64,000 nucleotides of DNA from Nansenia antarctica (taxonomy: Eukaryota > Chordata > Actinopteri > Argentiniformes > Microstomatidae): positions 22,926,898 through 22,990,897 of the forward strand of contig OZ022342.1 in assembly GCA_963989245.1 (NCBI GenBank). Reading direction: 5' to 3'. This document shows positions 44,712 to 58,400 of the stretch, in pieces. The notes beneath the pieces were generated by a model. The model was not told where the DNA came from. It saw only the letters and a list, made by a program, of their open reading frames with translations, and made no database searches. A program made the position numbers and the translations under genes. Numbering within the stretch: the first letter of the stretch is position 1; the number at the start of each line of letters is the position of its first letter.

Positions 44712-47700
44712 GCATGCATGTACTATGTGTGCACAGTATGTCCTATGCAGGCCCGGTTGGGGTAATGTTGTCATGTAAGGTGTTGTTAAGGATGCGATCA
44801 AATAACAAAAAGGGGGTTGGGTTGAGTGTGTTACTAGGCAAACCTGTAAACAAAACTCTGGAGAGCCGGCTTGATGCCATCTTATTTATGGCATTATCTA
44901 AACTATCAAGTACTATAAGAAAAATATTAGGAGAGAGAGAGGGGGGGGGGAGGAAACTTGGCGTGTGTGAGAGCAGCTTGAGTACAGCTGGGCCAGGGTC
45001 ACATCCAGTGAGAGAGAGAGAGATTGAAACAGGCTATTTCTGGGCCTGCCCCCTTGTCTTCTCCCTCACACACAATCATGCATCATCCACACCCTTCACT
45101 ATCTCCAGTCATTCATCTCAGGCCACCACAGCAGGGCCCAGTCGTACAGCTCTCATCAAGGCTCTTCCATTCATGGTCTCATGTCTTACACTGACTGATG
45201 GGGAGACGTGAGGTGGGTGGGATCCTTTAACCGAGCTATCGCTGAGCGGTCCGCCGGGGGAAATAGCTCTGTCTATTTGTCTCCTGCAGTGTGTCATGGT
45301 ACTGTATGCAGTGTGAGCTCAGGCTGCTACAGGACAAGAGGTGAGGGGGTGAGCCGTGTGTAATGGCATTAAAAATAACATGTTAGCACAGGTCTCACAC
45401 GCAACAGCGCGAACTGAAGGTAGAGGAAACACTCCTACTAAAACACCTGACCTACTCAAGTAGAGAAAGGATACATCTCAAAAGGAAGAAAAAAACCAGC
45501 CTACATAAGTAGCAGCATATCCAGGTAGTAGAACGTAATAAAAAAAGACAGTTTCATGGGTTTCACCTGGGTTCTTGTCTTTTTAATCCCAGGGTTTTTA
45601 TCTTTTAAAAGACAACAGCTGCAAATGCTTGTGTATCTGGTCCTGGAGTGGAGTTCTAGCCCATTGTGCAGTGTAGTAGTTTAATTTTACTTTGGGGGGG
45701 CCGTAGCACCGCCCAATCAGATCCCTGCCAGCACCCTCTCCCTGAATGGCTCTCCTCACTCACCACAGTAATGAGGCGGGGGGAAAGCAGAGCAGGTGGT
45801 GGCCTATCAACACATCTACGACCCAGCGGCAGAGACAGAGAGGGTCCAAACAGCACAACTGCTTTCATGTGTTCTGTCTAAACAAGCAGCGCTATTCATT
45901 CCATGCTAGTTAACTAGTACATTTTTGGTGTCCTGTTGTATTTATGTATCTACTGCAGTTTGTTGTCTGGTACTTGTACTCTGCAATGATAATAAGGTTT
46001 AATCTAATCTAATTTGTTGATTGTTGTTCATACAGACGTTTTTTTTTTAGGCGGGATATTCAAAGTAAAGAAGACCCTATAAAAGAGGGTTATTATACTT
46101 CTATTCTGTGCCAAGGTTTGGTGATACTTTGCCAAGGTTCAGTCAAAGCATAATATATCAAGCCTTCCTCCGTTCGAAAAATAGGCCATATTAGAGCCAT
46201 GTTGTACAAATTTCTGCAGGGCAGTATAATCTCTCTTTTCTACATATAGCTCATTTCAGAGTGCAATATCACTCGGAATTGGCAGAGGTTGGGGGACAGA
46301 TTCTTTTTCATTGACCTAATCTAGATAGCCATTTAGAGGCACACATTTAGTCCTGGAGAACTATTCTCCTCTGTCATATAATTGTTTGCTTGAGGCAAGC
46401 AGAGAATTTACTATAAGTCATCTTGTGTGAAAAGAATCGGAGGGAAAAGCAGTGCGCTCATTCCTCTCCATTTATGTCTCCGTGAGCAACTGACGACATG
46501 CTTTTAGTTTCGCTGTACCACAGTCGATATCCGATCTGTATAAAATGATTTCAAACCAGTGTACAACACAACAAAACATGTAGTTCTATCAGTTATCAGA
46601 GTAAACATCTGGACATAATCAACAGTGAGCAGCTCAACACCTGTTATATTTCAGCAGGTTGAAACCTCCTCCGGCATGAAGGACATACAGTACACGTCTC
46701 TCAGACTCTGGAATTTCTGTTAGAGGACATGATGCTTCAGCACCCAGCAGAGAGAGCTGTGACCTCCATCACATAGGGGTCATTGGAAAACATGACCGTC
46801 TTTTTTCCATGTGCCCACATTGTTTCCAATAAGAACCTTCTCAATGACTGGTGCTTTCAATGTACCCTTACATTTCCTGGACATAAGAAAATGTGCTCTC
46901 TATCTGAAAATAAAATGGCAGCCAGGCAGCTACAAGGGAAACTGATTAAATGCAGTTCTTGCATTGTACTAGAATGGAGAATGATTGTTCTTCTGGGGAA
47001 TACAGACTTTGCACAGAAATTGGCTTGACTCCCTGCTAAGAGTGCAGCCAAATTAAAAAGAGAAATTGCTTGAAAGATTTAAATGCTACTCCTGAGTCAA
47101 TAACAGCTGGAGCATTGGTATGGATCTGTTGTCTGGGTAGAGAGCTCTTAGAACTTGTCAGGTGTCATGGTTGGGGTTTTACCTGCAGTCCCTGGTTGGG
47201 GTGAACAAACAATGAACAGAATCTTCCCAGTCCTCACATGCCATTAATAATTTCTAATAATTTGCCATTTAGCAGACACTTTTAATCCAAAGCGATTTAC
47301 AATTATGAATTACAGGGACAGTCTCCCTGGAGTAACTGGGGGCTAAGTGCCTTACTCAAGGGCACACTAGTGGTGGTGTTTCAGGCGGGATTTGAACTCA
47401 CAACCTTCCGATCACCAGACCAACTCACTATCCACTAGAGTAGACCACCACTACCCCCACCACTACTATTAGAATAGTATTCAGTATTCATCAGAGAATG
47501 TGATGGTTCTGGAGACTCTAACCTGTCCCAGCCTTTATATTGGAACAATGTGAAGGATAAGTGGAGCCCTCTTACCTGGGTAGAAGTCTTTGGATTTGGA
47601 CAGCTTGATAGTGGCGCCCGTCTCTTTCTGCAACTGCACGATGGTCTGGCCGCCCTTGCCAATTATAGAGCCGGCCGCATAGCTGGGGATCAGCACCTTC

Positions 47701-50700
47701 AGGAAGTACTCACCCTCCTCTGGGGAGGGAGACAGGCACAGAAAGGGAGAGGGGTCAGAGCTACTGTAGTGAAGACGCTCTACACATCACATATACAACC
47801 TAGCCCCTCAGACAGCCCGGCTCTCGCATTCACTATGTATTCTTATTCATTCTTGGATTCAATATTTCACAATAGGAATGTATAACTGTCACATGCATTG
47901 CATTCACTTGAGTAGGTAGCTACATATCTTGTTGTCAAACTTCCACGCTGAGGGGGAGGTATCTAGAGGGTTATATTTCATTTTTGAGTGTCATTCTTTG
48001 TAGCCTCCAGTCCCACATTTTATCAGTTTGGTGACACGTTCTGTGTTCTGTCCCAGATTTTCTGTGGAGTAAATGCTGACCTCGTTTCCAGTTTGCAGAG
48101 GTCTAATTTTAACTGTTTTCAAGGAGTTTTGGTTTCCTTTTTATAATCCTCTGACAACATTTTTGAATTTCAAGGTTCAAATCAATCCACGTCTAACAGT
48201 ATCAATCATCAATCATAAATCAATCCGAGAGACGAGCACAAGAAACATCAGAATTTTTTCAAAATGACATATTGTAATAGGGAATATTACTCACAGAGGA
48301 CTGTACAGGAGAAACACAGAAAACGGTCATATGCCTGCAGTGCATGAAATCCAATACAGTGTGATCCTGAGTAATGAGTGGAAGTGATGAGAGCATATGG
48401 GACACAAATCCCTCAGATTTGTTAAAGTGGGTACTGCCAAGACTGACTCTTATCTCCTCCATTTCCGAAGAGGTCTCAATGAGCTTACAGTGTTTTGTAT
48501 CAGTCAGTGATTGACAGCAAGTCAGCTCAAGGGATAGGCTAGCCAAACATTCTGTTCTGCCATTAAACTGAAAGTTCCTCTGCCTATAAGTGGCTCAATC
48601 CAGACAAACCCTAGCACAGTGAAAGGGCTAGCGCAGAACAAACTAATCAACCACATATCGGGATTGGATGTTGCGTGATTATAACCAACACTTGGGTGTG
48701 CTACGCCACAAATACGTTAAATAAAGAAAAAACTTAAATACAGACAGACATGCCCCAATATTACCCTCAAAATCAAGATAATAGTAAATGACATGCTGGT
48801 ACCAAAATAATTATTCTAATTCTAATTCTAATTCTTAATTTAACATTTATTTTTTACGATGGAATGACGTCCCTTTGGGACCTCTTCAGTAGCCATATTA
48901 GCAGCAAGGATGACGTCATTCCACTACGAATGGACGTTTAAAGTACTGTTCACTCCGTATCCATGTACATGAACAATCTATATAACACAAACCAGCACCG
49001 AAACGGATGGTGATAACAATGATAATTTTTGAATGATGCCACGGTTTTGGGTTTGTGAGTGTCGTCACATCTTTTGCTTCATGCGGGAGGGGGCGGGGTG
49101 AATGTGGGGGCTCATCCAGAGGCAGTGATGATGGATGTAGGTCTGCACACTTAGATCTCCCTATGCTAAGACTGACCTTCTGTTTGCCTCTGTAATGCGC
49201 TCATTAGATCCACATCTTAATGAACATGACACTGACATCTATGGGATTTCACACTCGGCCTACACGTCAGCTATGTTCCTGATTGCATTAATATGCCTCT
49301 CATGTTCCATTTGGGGTTTGATTGTTTTGCTGGAAAGGCCGACGCTTTTGATTATGGCAATGACGTTATGGTTTCTCAAACCCCAGGTCAATTAGATGAC
49401 ATTAAGTTGCCTTGGTCCAAAAGGACCCTCCTTGCTGCTCTGAGTCTCATGACTCTGTATTCTAAATTTCAATGAAAATTCTCTCAATCTTCAACATGGT
49501 GAACAGCCCCGTCAACATATATATATGTTATATACATATATATGTATATATGCTGTAAATCACACTAATGACTCTCCAAGAACATCAGTAGCACTTCTAT
49601 AAATCTGAGAGAAACCATTATAATGGCGTCACACTATGACAGGAACCATATTCATTCATATAAGACCCCTTTTTCTGCATGGATCTCTGCTTCATACTCC
49701 AGACATTTCCCCTTTTCAAGCAAAAAAAAAAGCGTATGACAATAAATGACCTTGGTGAAAAAGAAAAGCCCATGGCCCATACGTTGGTAAATGTGTTCAT
49801 TAGGCTTCAGACTCTGTGATAGTGGTCACCAAGGCTGTCTCCAAGGCTACTCAGTCAAGACAATCTGAACAATGGGGATCGAAGAGTCAAACCGTCCTCT
49901 GTAGGACCTGCCGTTGGCAGGCGAGCACAAACCCCTATGTCTCTTAAACCAGTGTCACCCCAGCAGGGGAAGGCATGCTGCTGAGATCCCCTCCATTGCC
50001 TTCACAGCAGCGTTTGCTGTCATTAGTCAATAATTAATTCAGTCCTCGCGTCTGAAATCACAGTAACAGGTTTCAATGGCGTCAAGTGGTAGAGTAAACA
50101 TGGCAATCTGTTGCTGCGATTCCACCAGGGGATGGGTACAGCGGGGCAGGTTGGGGGAGCTAAGCCCAGTGGGGTGTGAGTTCAGAACCCCCCCGATCCA
50201 ATGCTGAAGGGATGGCTTGGAGGAGAGAGACACGGACACGGAGCCAAACGTGTTTAGTGAAGTCACTCAAGGGGGGTGGGTCAGGAGGAAATGCCTTGTG
50301 ACCACCCCCCACCCCCCCCCCCCTCCTCTTCACTACCCCTCCAGATACCCACTCTGCATTTCAATAGACCAACCTGCACCGCTGACAGCCAGCAAGGACG
50401 ATGGAACAAAACGTGCAATAATGAACCGATGAGATTTGCGTGCCGCGATACAAAACAAAGAGTTACGCATGATAAATGAATTCAACAAGTCACACAAAAA
50501 GAGTTTGGCTCTTACCCATTCTGAGATCTGCTGGTTAAAATCCTCTGTCAGATCGCCATCAATGCCGGGGCACAATCTCTAAAGGGTACCTTAACGTTGG
50601 GCTCGGCATAGGTGCAATGGTGGCGTTGAGGAATGCGGCCGGTCAACCTATTTCACCAAGGTCTAACACATCAGTGGGTGCAAAAAAAAAGATTTCACCG

Positions 50701-51394
50701 CAGCATCCAAGCCATGCCTGCAGCTGGCCAGAGCCTCAATTGTCTGAGAAAATGCTAATGCAGGCTCTCAGTGTTTTCAGTGAAAGACGCCACGCATTGT
50801 TCAAGCCTGCACCGGTTTGAAGGGGGGGGGTCTTCCCTGCCGCATCACCCTTTTCACTGCTCTCATCCATATTCATCGAGTGGCCCGTCCATCTGCAGTA
50901 GCGTGGAGGACTGACACCCTGCCTGGCCAATCAGCAACCTCCTCCCCCCAGCGCGTCACGTCCCCACCCCCCAATGCCTGTCCCAAAAAAATTGAATTTT
51001 CTCCCCCCACTCCGCCTCTTTTGACGCAGCACTATAAAGCGTAGAAGCCCATTCACTTTCCTTTTTAGTGGAAAATGACAAAGGCGAAACGAGCCGTGGG
51101 GTTGGTTTGTGTGTTCAATGGGAGAGAGCGTGGGGTGACCTTGAGCGATGGCTGAAGAGGTGTGTGGACGCCGAGAGTGGATGATGGAGGAGGAGAGGAG
51201 TGATCTGAGAAGAGCGCGCCGAACGCCACCCCCCCTTTTCCCTCCTATCCTCTCCCACCCCCCTTTTCCTTAGACGGCCATGTTTTAGAGGGCGGGGGGG
51301 CTCATCAACCACTGCAAATGGCAGTGCCGCAGAATGGTGGAGGGGGGCGACGAAACCAATCACTACGCCTATAAATCTTATAGAGAGGTATCCT

Positions 51395-51437
<43 letters not shown>

Positions 51438-51719
51438 TGTGTTTGTGTGTGGAGAGCGGGCGGGGGGAGGTTGGCTCCGCTCAATAGCCATTTCCAGGGA
51501 ACCTCTAGAAACACAAGTCCCATTTGCCTAACCGCTTACATTTTCAAGATTAATATCCAATGTCTTCAAATCACACAGCAGAACTGTACTATTTACAGAG
51601 GCCCATAAGCTTCTGGACAAATGTCTTTCAGTAAATTCTACCCATAAACCAATCACATTCATTGTGTCGCCAATGCTCACCAGTGGCGTACATAAGCATT
51701 GTCTTCCTGAAGGCTTCTC

Positions 51720-51766
<47 letters not shown>

Positions 51767-54064
51767 CCCTCTCTCTTTTTCACTCTGCCACCTGGCAAAT
51801 TCACAGTCCACTCACGTCACACCGCTCTGCAAGGGCACCTGTGTCCTTCTCACAAAACACCCCACCAGCTCACATTCCTGTGCCAACCTTTCCATTAGCA
51901 ACATTACCATATCATACCTAATCCTACAGCTACACAGGCTTAGAAAAAGCGTGTGAGCCAGCAACAGGGGCTCAGGACATGGGTAATTACTGTCTAAATT
52001 AGCATGAGCGATGAATGAAAGAGATGTTCAATTTGAGGAAGAGGAGGAGGTACTGCTGATAAAAAAAGAAGCTATTCCTCCTCACCCAGTTTGGCTGTAA
52101 TTCTCTCAACCTGTGCCTGAAAGCACAATAGACGCACAGCAGTAAATAGTAGCCTAGTGCTTCTGCCCATTATGGTAACTGCTAATCATGTTCATGTTTA
52201 ACAGGAACTGGATGATCAATATCAGACACAGTCAGGATGTATGTAATGACTAGAAGGATATACTAAACCATTTACCAGACAAGATGTAATATACGTAATA
52301 GTGCAAATTGTTTATACATATATGTGGAACCTAATAAGATAATGATTTTAACATACTAAAATATGACATGACTACAAAACACACATAATAGATGATATGT
52401 AATCTGGCGGTTGTATAGGTTGTGCAGTAATAGTCTAGAGCTCTAGTCTGCTCATGACAGTGTTACTACATCACTGAGATGAACATCACAGACAGTCTCA
52501 TTACAAGGAGAGCGGTAAGACATGGTCTCTCCACCTCCACCTCATCGAATGTGTTAACCATGACGACAGGTTATTACTGTAGTGATATATGGTGACTAGT
52601 TATCAGTTGTTAGTTATTATTAGGTTTTCGCTAATAGCATCCTCTGGCCATTATAGTCGAAAGCCAGACAAAGCCAACTGGTACACCAGCTAGTGAATAA
52701 TACAGTATTCTTTGCTGGCACACTATTACCATAGCACATGGAATAAGTGGTCCCCATGAGCTGGTCTACAGCATACTGATCAAAAGCTGGAGACAAGACT
52801 TGCCTTGACATGGATTCATGTATCTACCATCACCATCCCAAACACCCTCAATCTTATAACTGAAATGTTACTATTCTCCTTAGATGAATCATCTGGTAAG
52901 CATGTGTGCAACACATTGCAGGCTCTTTATTTGGGTTGGGTTCTTCTTGTGTGTAAAATTAATTAACATATTCAAAGTTTTTATTAATTTAAAACACAAG
53001 TAAGCAACACAAATAGGTTTGTCCAGGGGGAAGTAGTATATTTGTGTGACTCTCCGGTCTGACAGTTTGCTTGTGCTGTAATCCGAGCTGGCATAAGGGA
53101 TATAAAACCACGGTGGCTTAGGTTGATAACATTTAACTGTTATAGCAGTCGTAAAAGTGGCTTCATACCTAAATTTTTGCAGAAAAACTGTGCTGTAAAG
53201 AAGAGCCTGTGATCCAGAGGACCTAGCCTTATAGCGTATTGATTCAGAAGGCTTAGCCTTATACCGGTTATTGACTGTTATTGATTGTTGTTGTAAAGGA
53301 ATCAACATACAATTGTAAGGGGACAGTATGGAAGAAGGATCAAAAGTGACATTTACAATATGCAGTGTTGCTTCTGCAAATGTTTCAAAAAATGTCAGTT
53401 GTTTTGCTTGATAATATTGTTATCAACCCCACATAGAGCGTGTGCCTTATTAACTCAATTTCCCACTATATGGGAAACGTCACACTGAATCTCAGATGGA
53501 CAACATGAAGGGGTGATTGGGTTCAGAGCTGACAGATACCAACTATCACTTTACTCTTGTCACTCGAGGCTTGCTTCTTTTTAGGCAAGTGTAATGTATA
53601 CCTGAAAATGTGGAATTCAAGTTAAAGTTACAATGCTTTGAAACAGAGTATGTTTGAACAACATACAAGTAGCCTATGTTTCATACTGCAACTGCACCAA
53701 TGAGTGATATTATAATGCGCCAAGAAAAGCTGCTGTGACATTTCATTGTTAAACTGTCTCTTAAATGTATATGGGGTGATGACAGATGAAACATTCACAT
53801 CAAAGAGGCCCTGCAACATGAGTTCGTTTTACACGCAGGAGACAACGTGCTGATAAGGTGTCCATAATATACATAAAGGCCACTATCTCTTCTCTTACCT
53901 CCCGTGTTTGTGCGCTTGGTACAACTGGCCTCTTCGCTCGGAGTTTCCAGCGGCCGCTTACGGGAGTCGAGTGGCTCCGACGTCTCCATGTGCTGCTGTT
54001 GACTGTGATGGTGAGGAGGACTCGAGAAAACCCCGTTTTGTTCAACTGCTCCACCGGCCATCAT
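41043..54064 (-). CDS. nova2: NOVA-type KH-domain splicing regulator, probably NOVA2
   Basis: Four coding exons on the minus strand: 53899-54064, 47576-47719, 42535-42701 and 41043-42065. They total 1500 bases, encoding 499 aa, all in phase. Three KH domains are visible by their GKGG loops: KH1 (about 57-130, [14 protein letters not shown]), KH2 (160-230, [17 protein letters not shown]) and KH3 (about 415-485, [17 protein letters not shown]). A long Ala-rich linker separates KH2 and KH3. Family members bind YCAY clusters in neuronal pre-mRNA and control exon choice. DSRKRPLE near the N-terminus contains the nuclear localisation region. [10 protein letters not shown] and the direct VKQ/AKLIVP junction are NOVA2-like, whereas IQGTVEALN and KTEPVSIL resemble NOVA1. 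The kptn neighbour favours NOVA2. The start is the first of two consecutive Met codons. Confidence 0.93.
44668..44709. repeat. GT microsatellite in nova intron
   Basis: A run of GT dinucleotides of about 40 bp in the intron between exons 2 and 3 of the nova gene. Confidence 0.95.
45935..46015 (+). mobile_element. LINE 3' tail fragment
   Basis: The words TTGTCTGGTACTTGTACTCT and CAATGATAATAAGG, followed by a TCTAA repeat, resemble the 3' end of the L2/Rex-type LINE at 14680-14735. It is a short 5'-truncated copy. Confidence 0.55.
47262..47445 (-). mobile_element. tRNA-derived SINE
   Basis: Read on the minus strand, a tRNA-like head with a B-box-like GTGAGTTCAAATCC is followed by a body. The opposite end, on the plus strand, reads GCCATTTAGCAGACACTTTT then CCAAAGCGATTTACA. 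This sequence is common to DANA/HE1/V-SINE families of fish. It lies in nova intron 2, just downstream of exon 2. Confidence 0.75.
51396..51435. repeat. GT microsatellite in nova intron
   Basis: A GT dinucleotide run of about 38 bp in the nova intron between exons 1 and 2. Confidence 0.95.
51716..51777. repeat. CT microsatellite in nova intron
   Basis: A CT dinucleotide run of about 60 bp with a few interruptions, in the nova intron between exons 1 and 2. Confidence 0.95.
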
Positions 54065-54730
54065 TTTCCGAACAGTTTGTTATTCAATTAGCGTTATTCC
54101 ACGGCGCCCTCACCACATGACATAGAGTACGAAAGCGAGTTCTGGCCAAAATAGTCAAGTTTTCTCCGGTTTGAATGAAAATGTCTCCACCTTTTCCCCG
54201 TTCAACAACACCAAAATGACATGAACACAGCGTGCATTCGGTCCAGCTTGTTCTCGACTCTGCTCAGTGTTGGCTGATCGAGCGTCACAGAAAAGCTAAA
54301 TATACAAATCCATTGAGTGAAATGCTTTTCATTCGCGCGCTCTTGTCAGTTAAAAAGCTTTGTCTTCTTCAGTAATTATCCTCTTGCCGGTTATTCATAC
54401 GAAACAACCCCCATTAGAGTCGCTTAACACAATGTGTAACTCGCTGTTGAACTATGATGCAGGTGAACAATTGACGATGTGAGCAGAACACTTGCTAAAA
54501 ATGTTTGGTTTTTTCTATCATCTTCACGCCATCTTCCGGGATGAACATGTACAGTAAGTCCGCAGCATGTCGGTGTTTGATAAGCACAGGTTTTGTTTTT
54601 AAGGTCTTTTGAAGAGGGAAATATTAGTTTTGAAAGCTCTTAAGTGGACCACACTGCCGCTGACCGGTGAGAGAGGAGGCGAACGAGCGGCGAGGGCATC
54701 TTCGGCTGCTGTCAGAAGGCGAGCTGACGT
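54065..54730 (-). promoter_or_regulatory. nova2: Likely nova 5' UTR and promoter
   Basis: The sequence just upstream of the nova ATG is richer in CpG than its surroundings, with a GC-rich block at about 54650-54735 (for example GGCGAACGAGCGGCGAGGGC). No splice acceptor is needed before the ATG. It is assigned as promoter by position and composition only. Confidence 0.4.
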
Positions 54731-55059
54731 CACGTGGACGAGCATGCACCTTGGGCTGGCTTCACTAATGTTTGTCTCTCAACTCTGAAATTCTAGATCT
54801 ATAGGACCGTCTACAATCTCTACATAATGATAATACTGGACTGTTTAATTTGAACAGTAACGAAGTGTAGCCTACAATAATTACAAAAAGTCTCTCTTAT
54901 CAGTAAAGAAACAAACATATGGCAGACTTATCTCTGTTCAGAATTGTTACAAAAGGTTGGTAAATCATTTCCAGATTTTGTGTCCTGGCAACAGTGCAAC
55001 ATTGCCTCTCCACTCCAAAATTCTAGATCTATTAGGACCCTAGTCTGGGACCGTATATG

Positions 55060-55140
55060 AAATGTATGCACTCGTTGCAATGTAAGTCGTTTTGGATAAA
55101 AGCGTCAACTAAATGGCATATATTATATTATATTAGCCTA
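55060..55140. mobile_element. SINE tail fragment
   Basis: The words GCAATGTAAGTCGTTTTGGA and TAAAAGCGTCAACTAAATGG correspond to the conserved 3' part of fish HE1/DANA-type SINEs. Similar text occurs at 61480-61525. Confidence 0.65.
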
Positions 55141-55481
55141 CAGTGATTACAAAAACACTCTCTAAACAGTAAACAAACATATGGCAGACTTATCTCTTCA
55201 TATTTATTACAGATGGTTGGTTAATCTTTTCCAGATTTGGAGTCCTGGCAACAGACAGAAAGTTTTCAAAATCTTTCTGGCAGTAGGCCTACTGTAAACC
55301 ACCTTCAACGTTTAATTTATTATGTACATTTGTAGACAGTTTTGGTGAATAAAACATCATGAATAAATAAATTGTCAACTTGGGAACAACTAGGAACCTA
55401 GTTGAAACCTAAAGCATGAATACATCATCGTAAAATTGTCAGTATTGTTGGCACAGGTGTACAAAAATGTACAGGTGGTTC

Positions 55482-58400
55482 TTAAATTGATGGTGTCTCT
55501 GTGGGATTCTGCTCCTCACTGGCTGCCAAACGCCTCTCTTCGGTCTCCTGACTTGTGATTGGCTGGACCTCGGAAGCTGTAGTCAGCATGGAAACCCTTT
55601 TGGCCAGTCTCTGAAGAACCAAATCTGCAGTGCTGGTCAAACTGTGCTGGAGAGAGGAAGACAGGAGAACAGATGGACAAGTAGAGAGAGGGATGAAAGG
55701 GAGTCAAGTGATGATACATGTGTCTTTAACACATCCATATGGTCTACTAAAATGCCACTCCACATGGTCTACTAAAATACCGTTGGTACAATATATGCAC
55801 TGGGCTTAGGCTTTATGTGAATTTACCTGTAGTATGTGCAGTCCCTTTAGTGTTAGAATGGCCAGCTCCCTCAGCCCATCCCCAGTCAGGTCCAAGTAGA
55901 TGATGGACAGCAAGGGACTCTTGAAGCTCCGCCTCCAGAGCAGTTGGAACTGTCCCCCTGTCCCTCTTATTGGTTGCTGGAATTTATAGCAAAGCAGCTC
56001 CTGTATGGCAGAGAGGCAGAGGCCTTGTTAGGGTCTTAAACAATGGGGGCTTAACCCAGCACAGGTTTCATCGAAGCTATTCATAAAACATTCGGGGCTA
56101 GAGCCCCAGATGCCCAGGCCTAACAACGTCACTGCAGAGGCCTAGGTGGCCCTGGTTCATACTGGGCACAATGTGAACTGTGTTTTATGTCACTTCACCC
56201 CAGCACAGTGATATGTTCTGGTCATAGCTGCAGTGTTCTTTATGACACGTCCAATCCACTGACCTGGCCGTAGGTTCCCAGCAGCACCTCTTTCTGTCCG
56301 TCAAAATCCACATCTATGACCAGCGCACAGAGCACCGCGTCACACTGGTCACTCTCTGAGAGACACGCAGGACGAGCCACACCGTACTCCTGGACGTCTC
56401 TGAAAACACAACACACTGACCACTCACCAGACCATACTAGCACTAGACCATACTACCACCAGACCATACTACCACTAGACCATACTACCACTAGACCATA
56501 CTACCACTCACCAGACCACACTACCACTAACCAGACTATATTACCACTAGACCATACTACCACTCACCAGACCATACTACCACCAGACCATACTACCACT
56601 CACTAGACCATACTACCACTCACCAGACCATACTACCACTAGACCATACTACCACTAGACCATACTACCACTAACCAGACCATACTACCACTAGACCATA
56701 CTACCACTAGACCATACTACCACTCACCAGACCATACTACCACCAGACCATACTACCACTAGACCATACTACCACTAACCAGACCATACTACCACTAGAC
56801 CATACTACCACTAGACCATACTACCACTCACCAGACCATACTACCACTAGACCATACTACCACTAGACCATACTACCACTCACCAGACCATACTACCACC
56901 AGACCATACTACCACTAGACCATACTACCACTCACCAGACCATACTACCACTAGACCATACTACCACTCACCAGACCATACTACCACTAGACCATACTAC
57001 CACTAGACCATACTACCACTCACTAGACCATACTACCACTAGACCATACTACCACCAGACCATACTACCACTAGACCATACTACCACTCACCAGACCATA
57101 CTACCACTAGACCATACTACCACTCACCAGACCATACTACCACCAGACCACACTACCACTAACCAGACCATACTACCACTAGACCATACTACCACTCACC
57201 AGACCATACTACCACTCACTAGACCATACTACCACTAACCAGACCATACTACCACCAGACCATACTACCACTAGACCATACTACCACTCACCAGACCATA
57301 CTACCACTAGACCATACTACCACTCACCAGACCATACTACCACTAGACCATACTACCACTCACCAGACCATACTACCACTAGACCATACTACCACTCACT
57401 AGACCATACTACCACTAGACCATACTACCACTCACTAGACCATACTACCACTAGACCATACTACCACTAGACCATACTACCACTCACCAGACTATATTAC
57501 CACCAGACCATACTACCACTAGACCATACTACCACTAGACCATACTACCACTAGACCATACTACCACTAGACCATACTACCACTCACCAGACTATACTAC
57601 CACCAGACCATACTACCACTAGACCATACTACCACTAGACCATACTACCACTCACTAGACCATACTACCACTAGACCATACTACCACTAGACCATACTAC
57701 CATTCACCAGACCATACTACCACTAGACCATACTACCACTCACTAGACCATACTACCACTAGACCATACTACCATTCACCAGACCATCTTAGACCATACT
57801 ACCACTCAGTAGACCATACTACCACTCACTAGTGACTAGACCAGGGGTCGGCAACCCGCGGCTCCGGAGCCGCATGCGGCTCTTTTGCCCATCTTCAGTG
57901 GCTCCCTGTGGCTTTGACCACAAATGGAAATTAACAACGATTATTTATTTTTTACGTTGCCGCGGTGTCTCTCCTTGAACTACAACTCCCTGTTTACGCT
58001 GTAATGTTGTACGAGGGCCAATAGGATTCGGATATGTTGGCACATGACTAGTATTTTGACTGGACCCAACATGAGACTGGATGTGACAGGTTTTTTTCAA
58101 GAGTAGACCTATATCCACAGGGATTGACGAAGTACTGCGGCAGGCAAAGCAAGAAACTATCCACATTGTCTACAACTTTGTGGCTAGATTTATAGACGGA
58201 CATCGGCGACGCACATCGATGAACGGGAGCTTCCCGGTGAGCGCTATTTGCCTACTTTTAAATGCAAAAAGCGGCTTGTCTTTAGCTCAAACCGTTTCCG
58301 AATTATGAACTTCTAAAGAAGATATGATATTTGGAAGCGCCGGCGTTCCTGTGGGTCTGAGAGGGTTTAACTTAAAATAGTGAAAAGAGGACGAGGAAGG

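Noticed and set aside
52889..53308. 139-codon minus-strand ORF in the nova intron
   Set aside because: No recognisable domain, no splice signals tied to it, low-complexity composition and an AT-rich setting. It is most likely chance or part of an old repeat.
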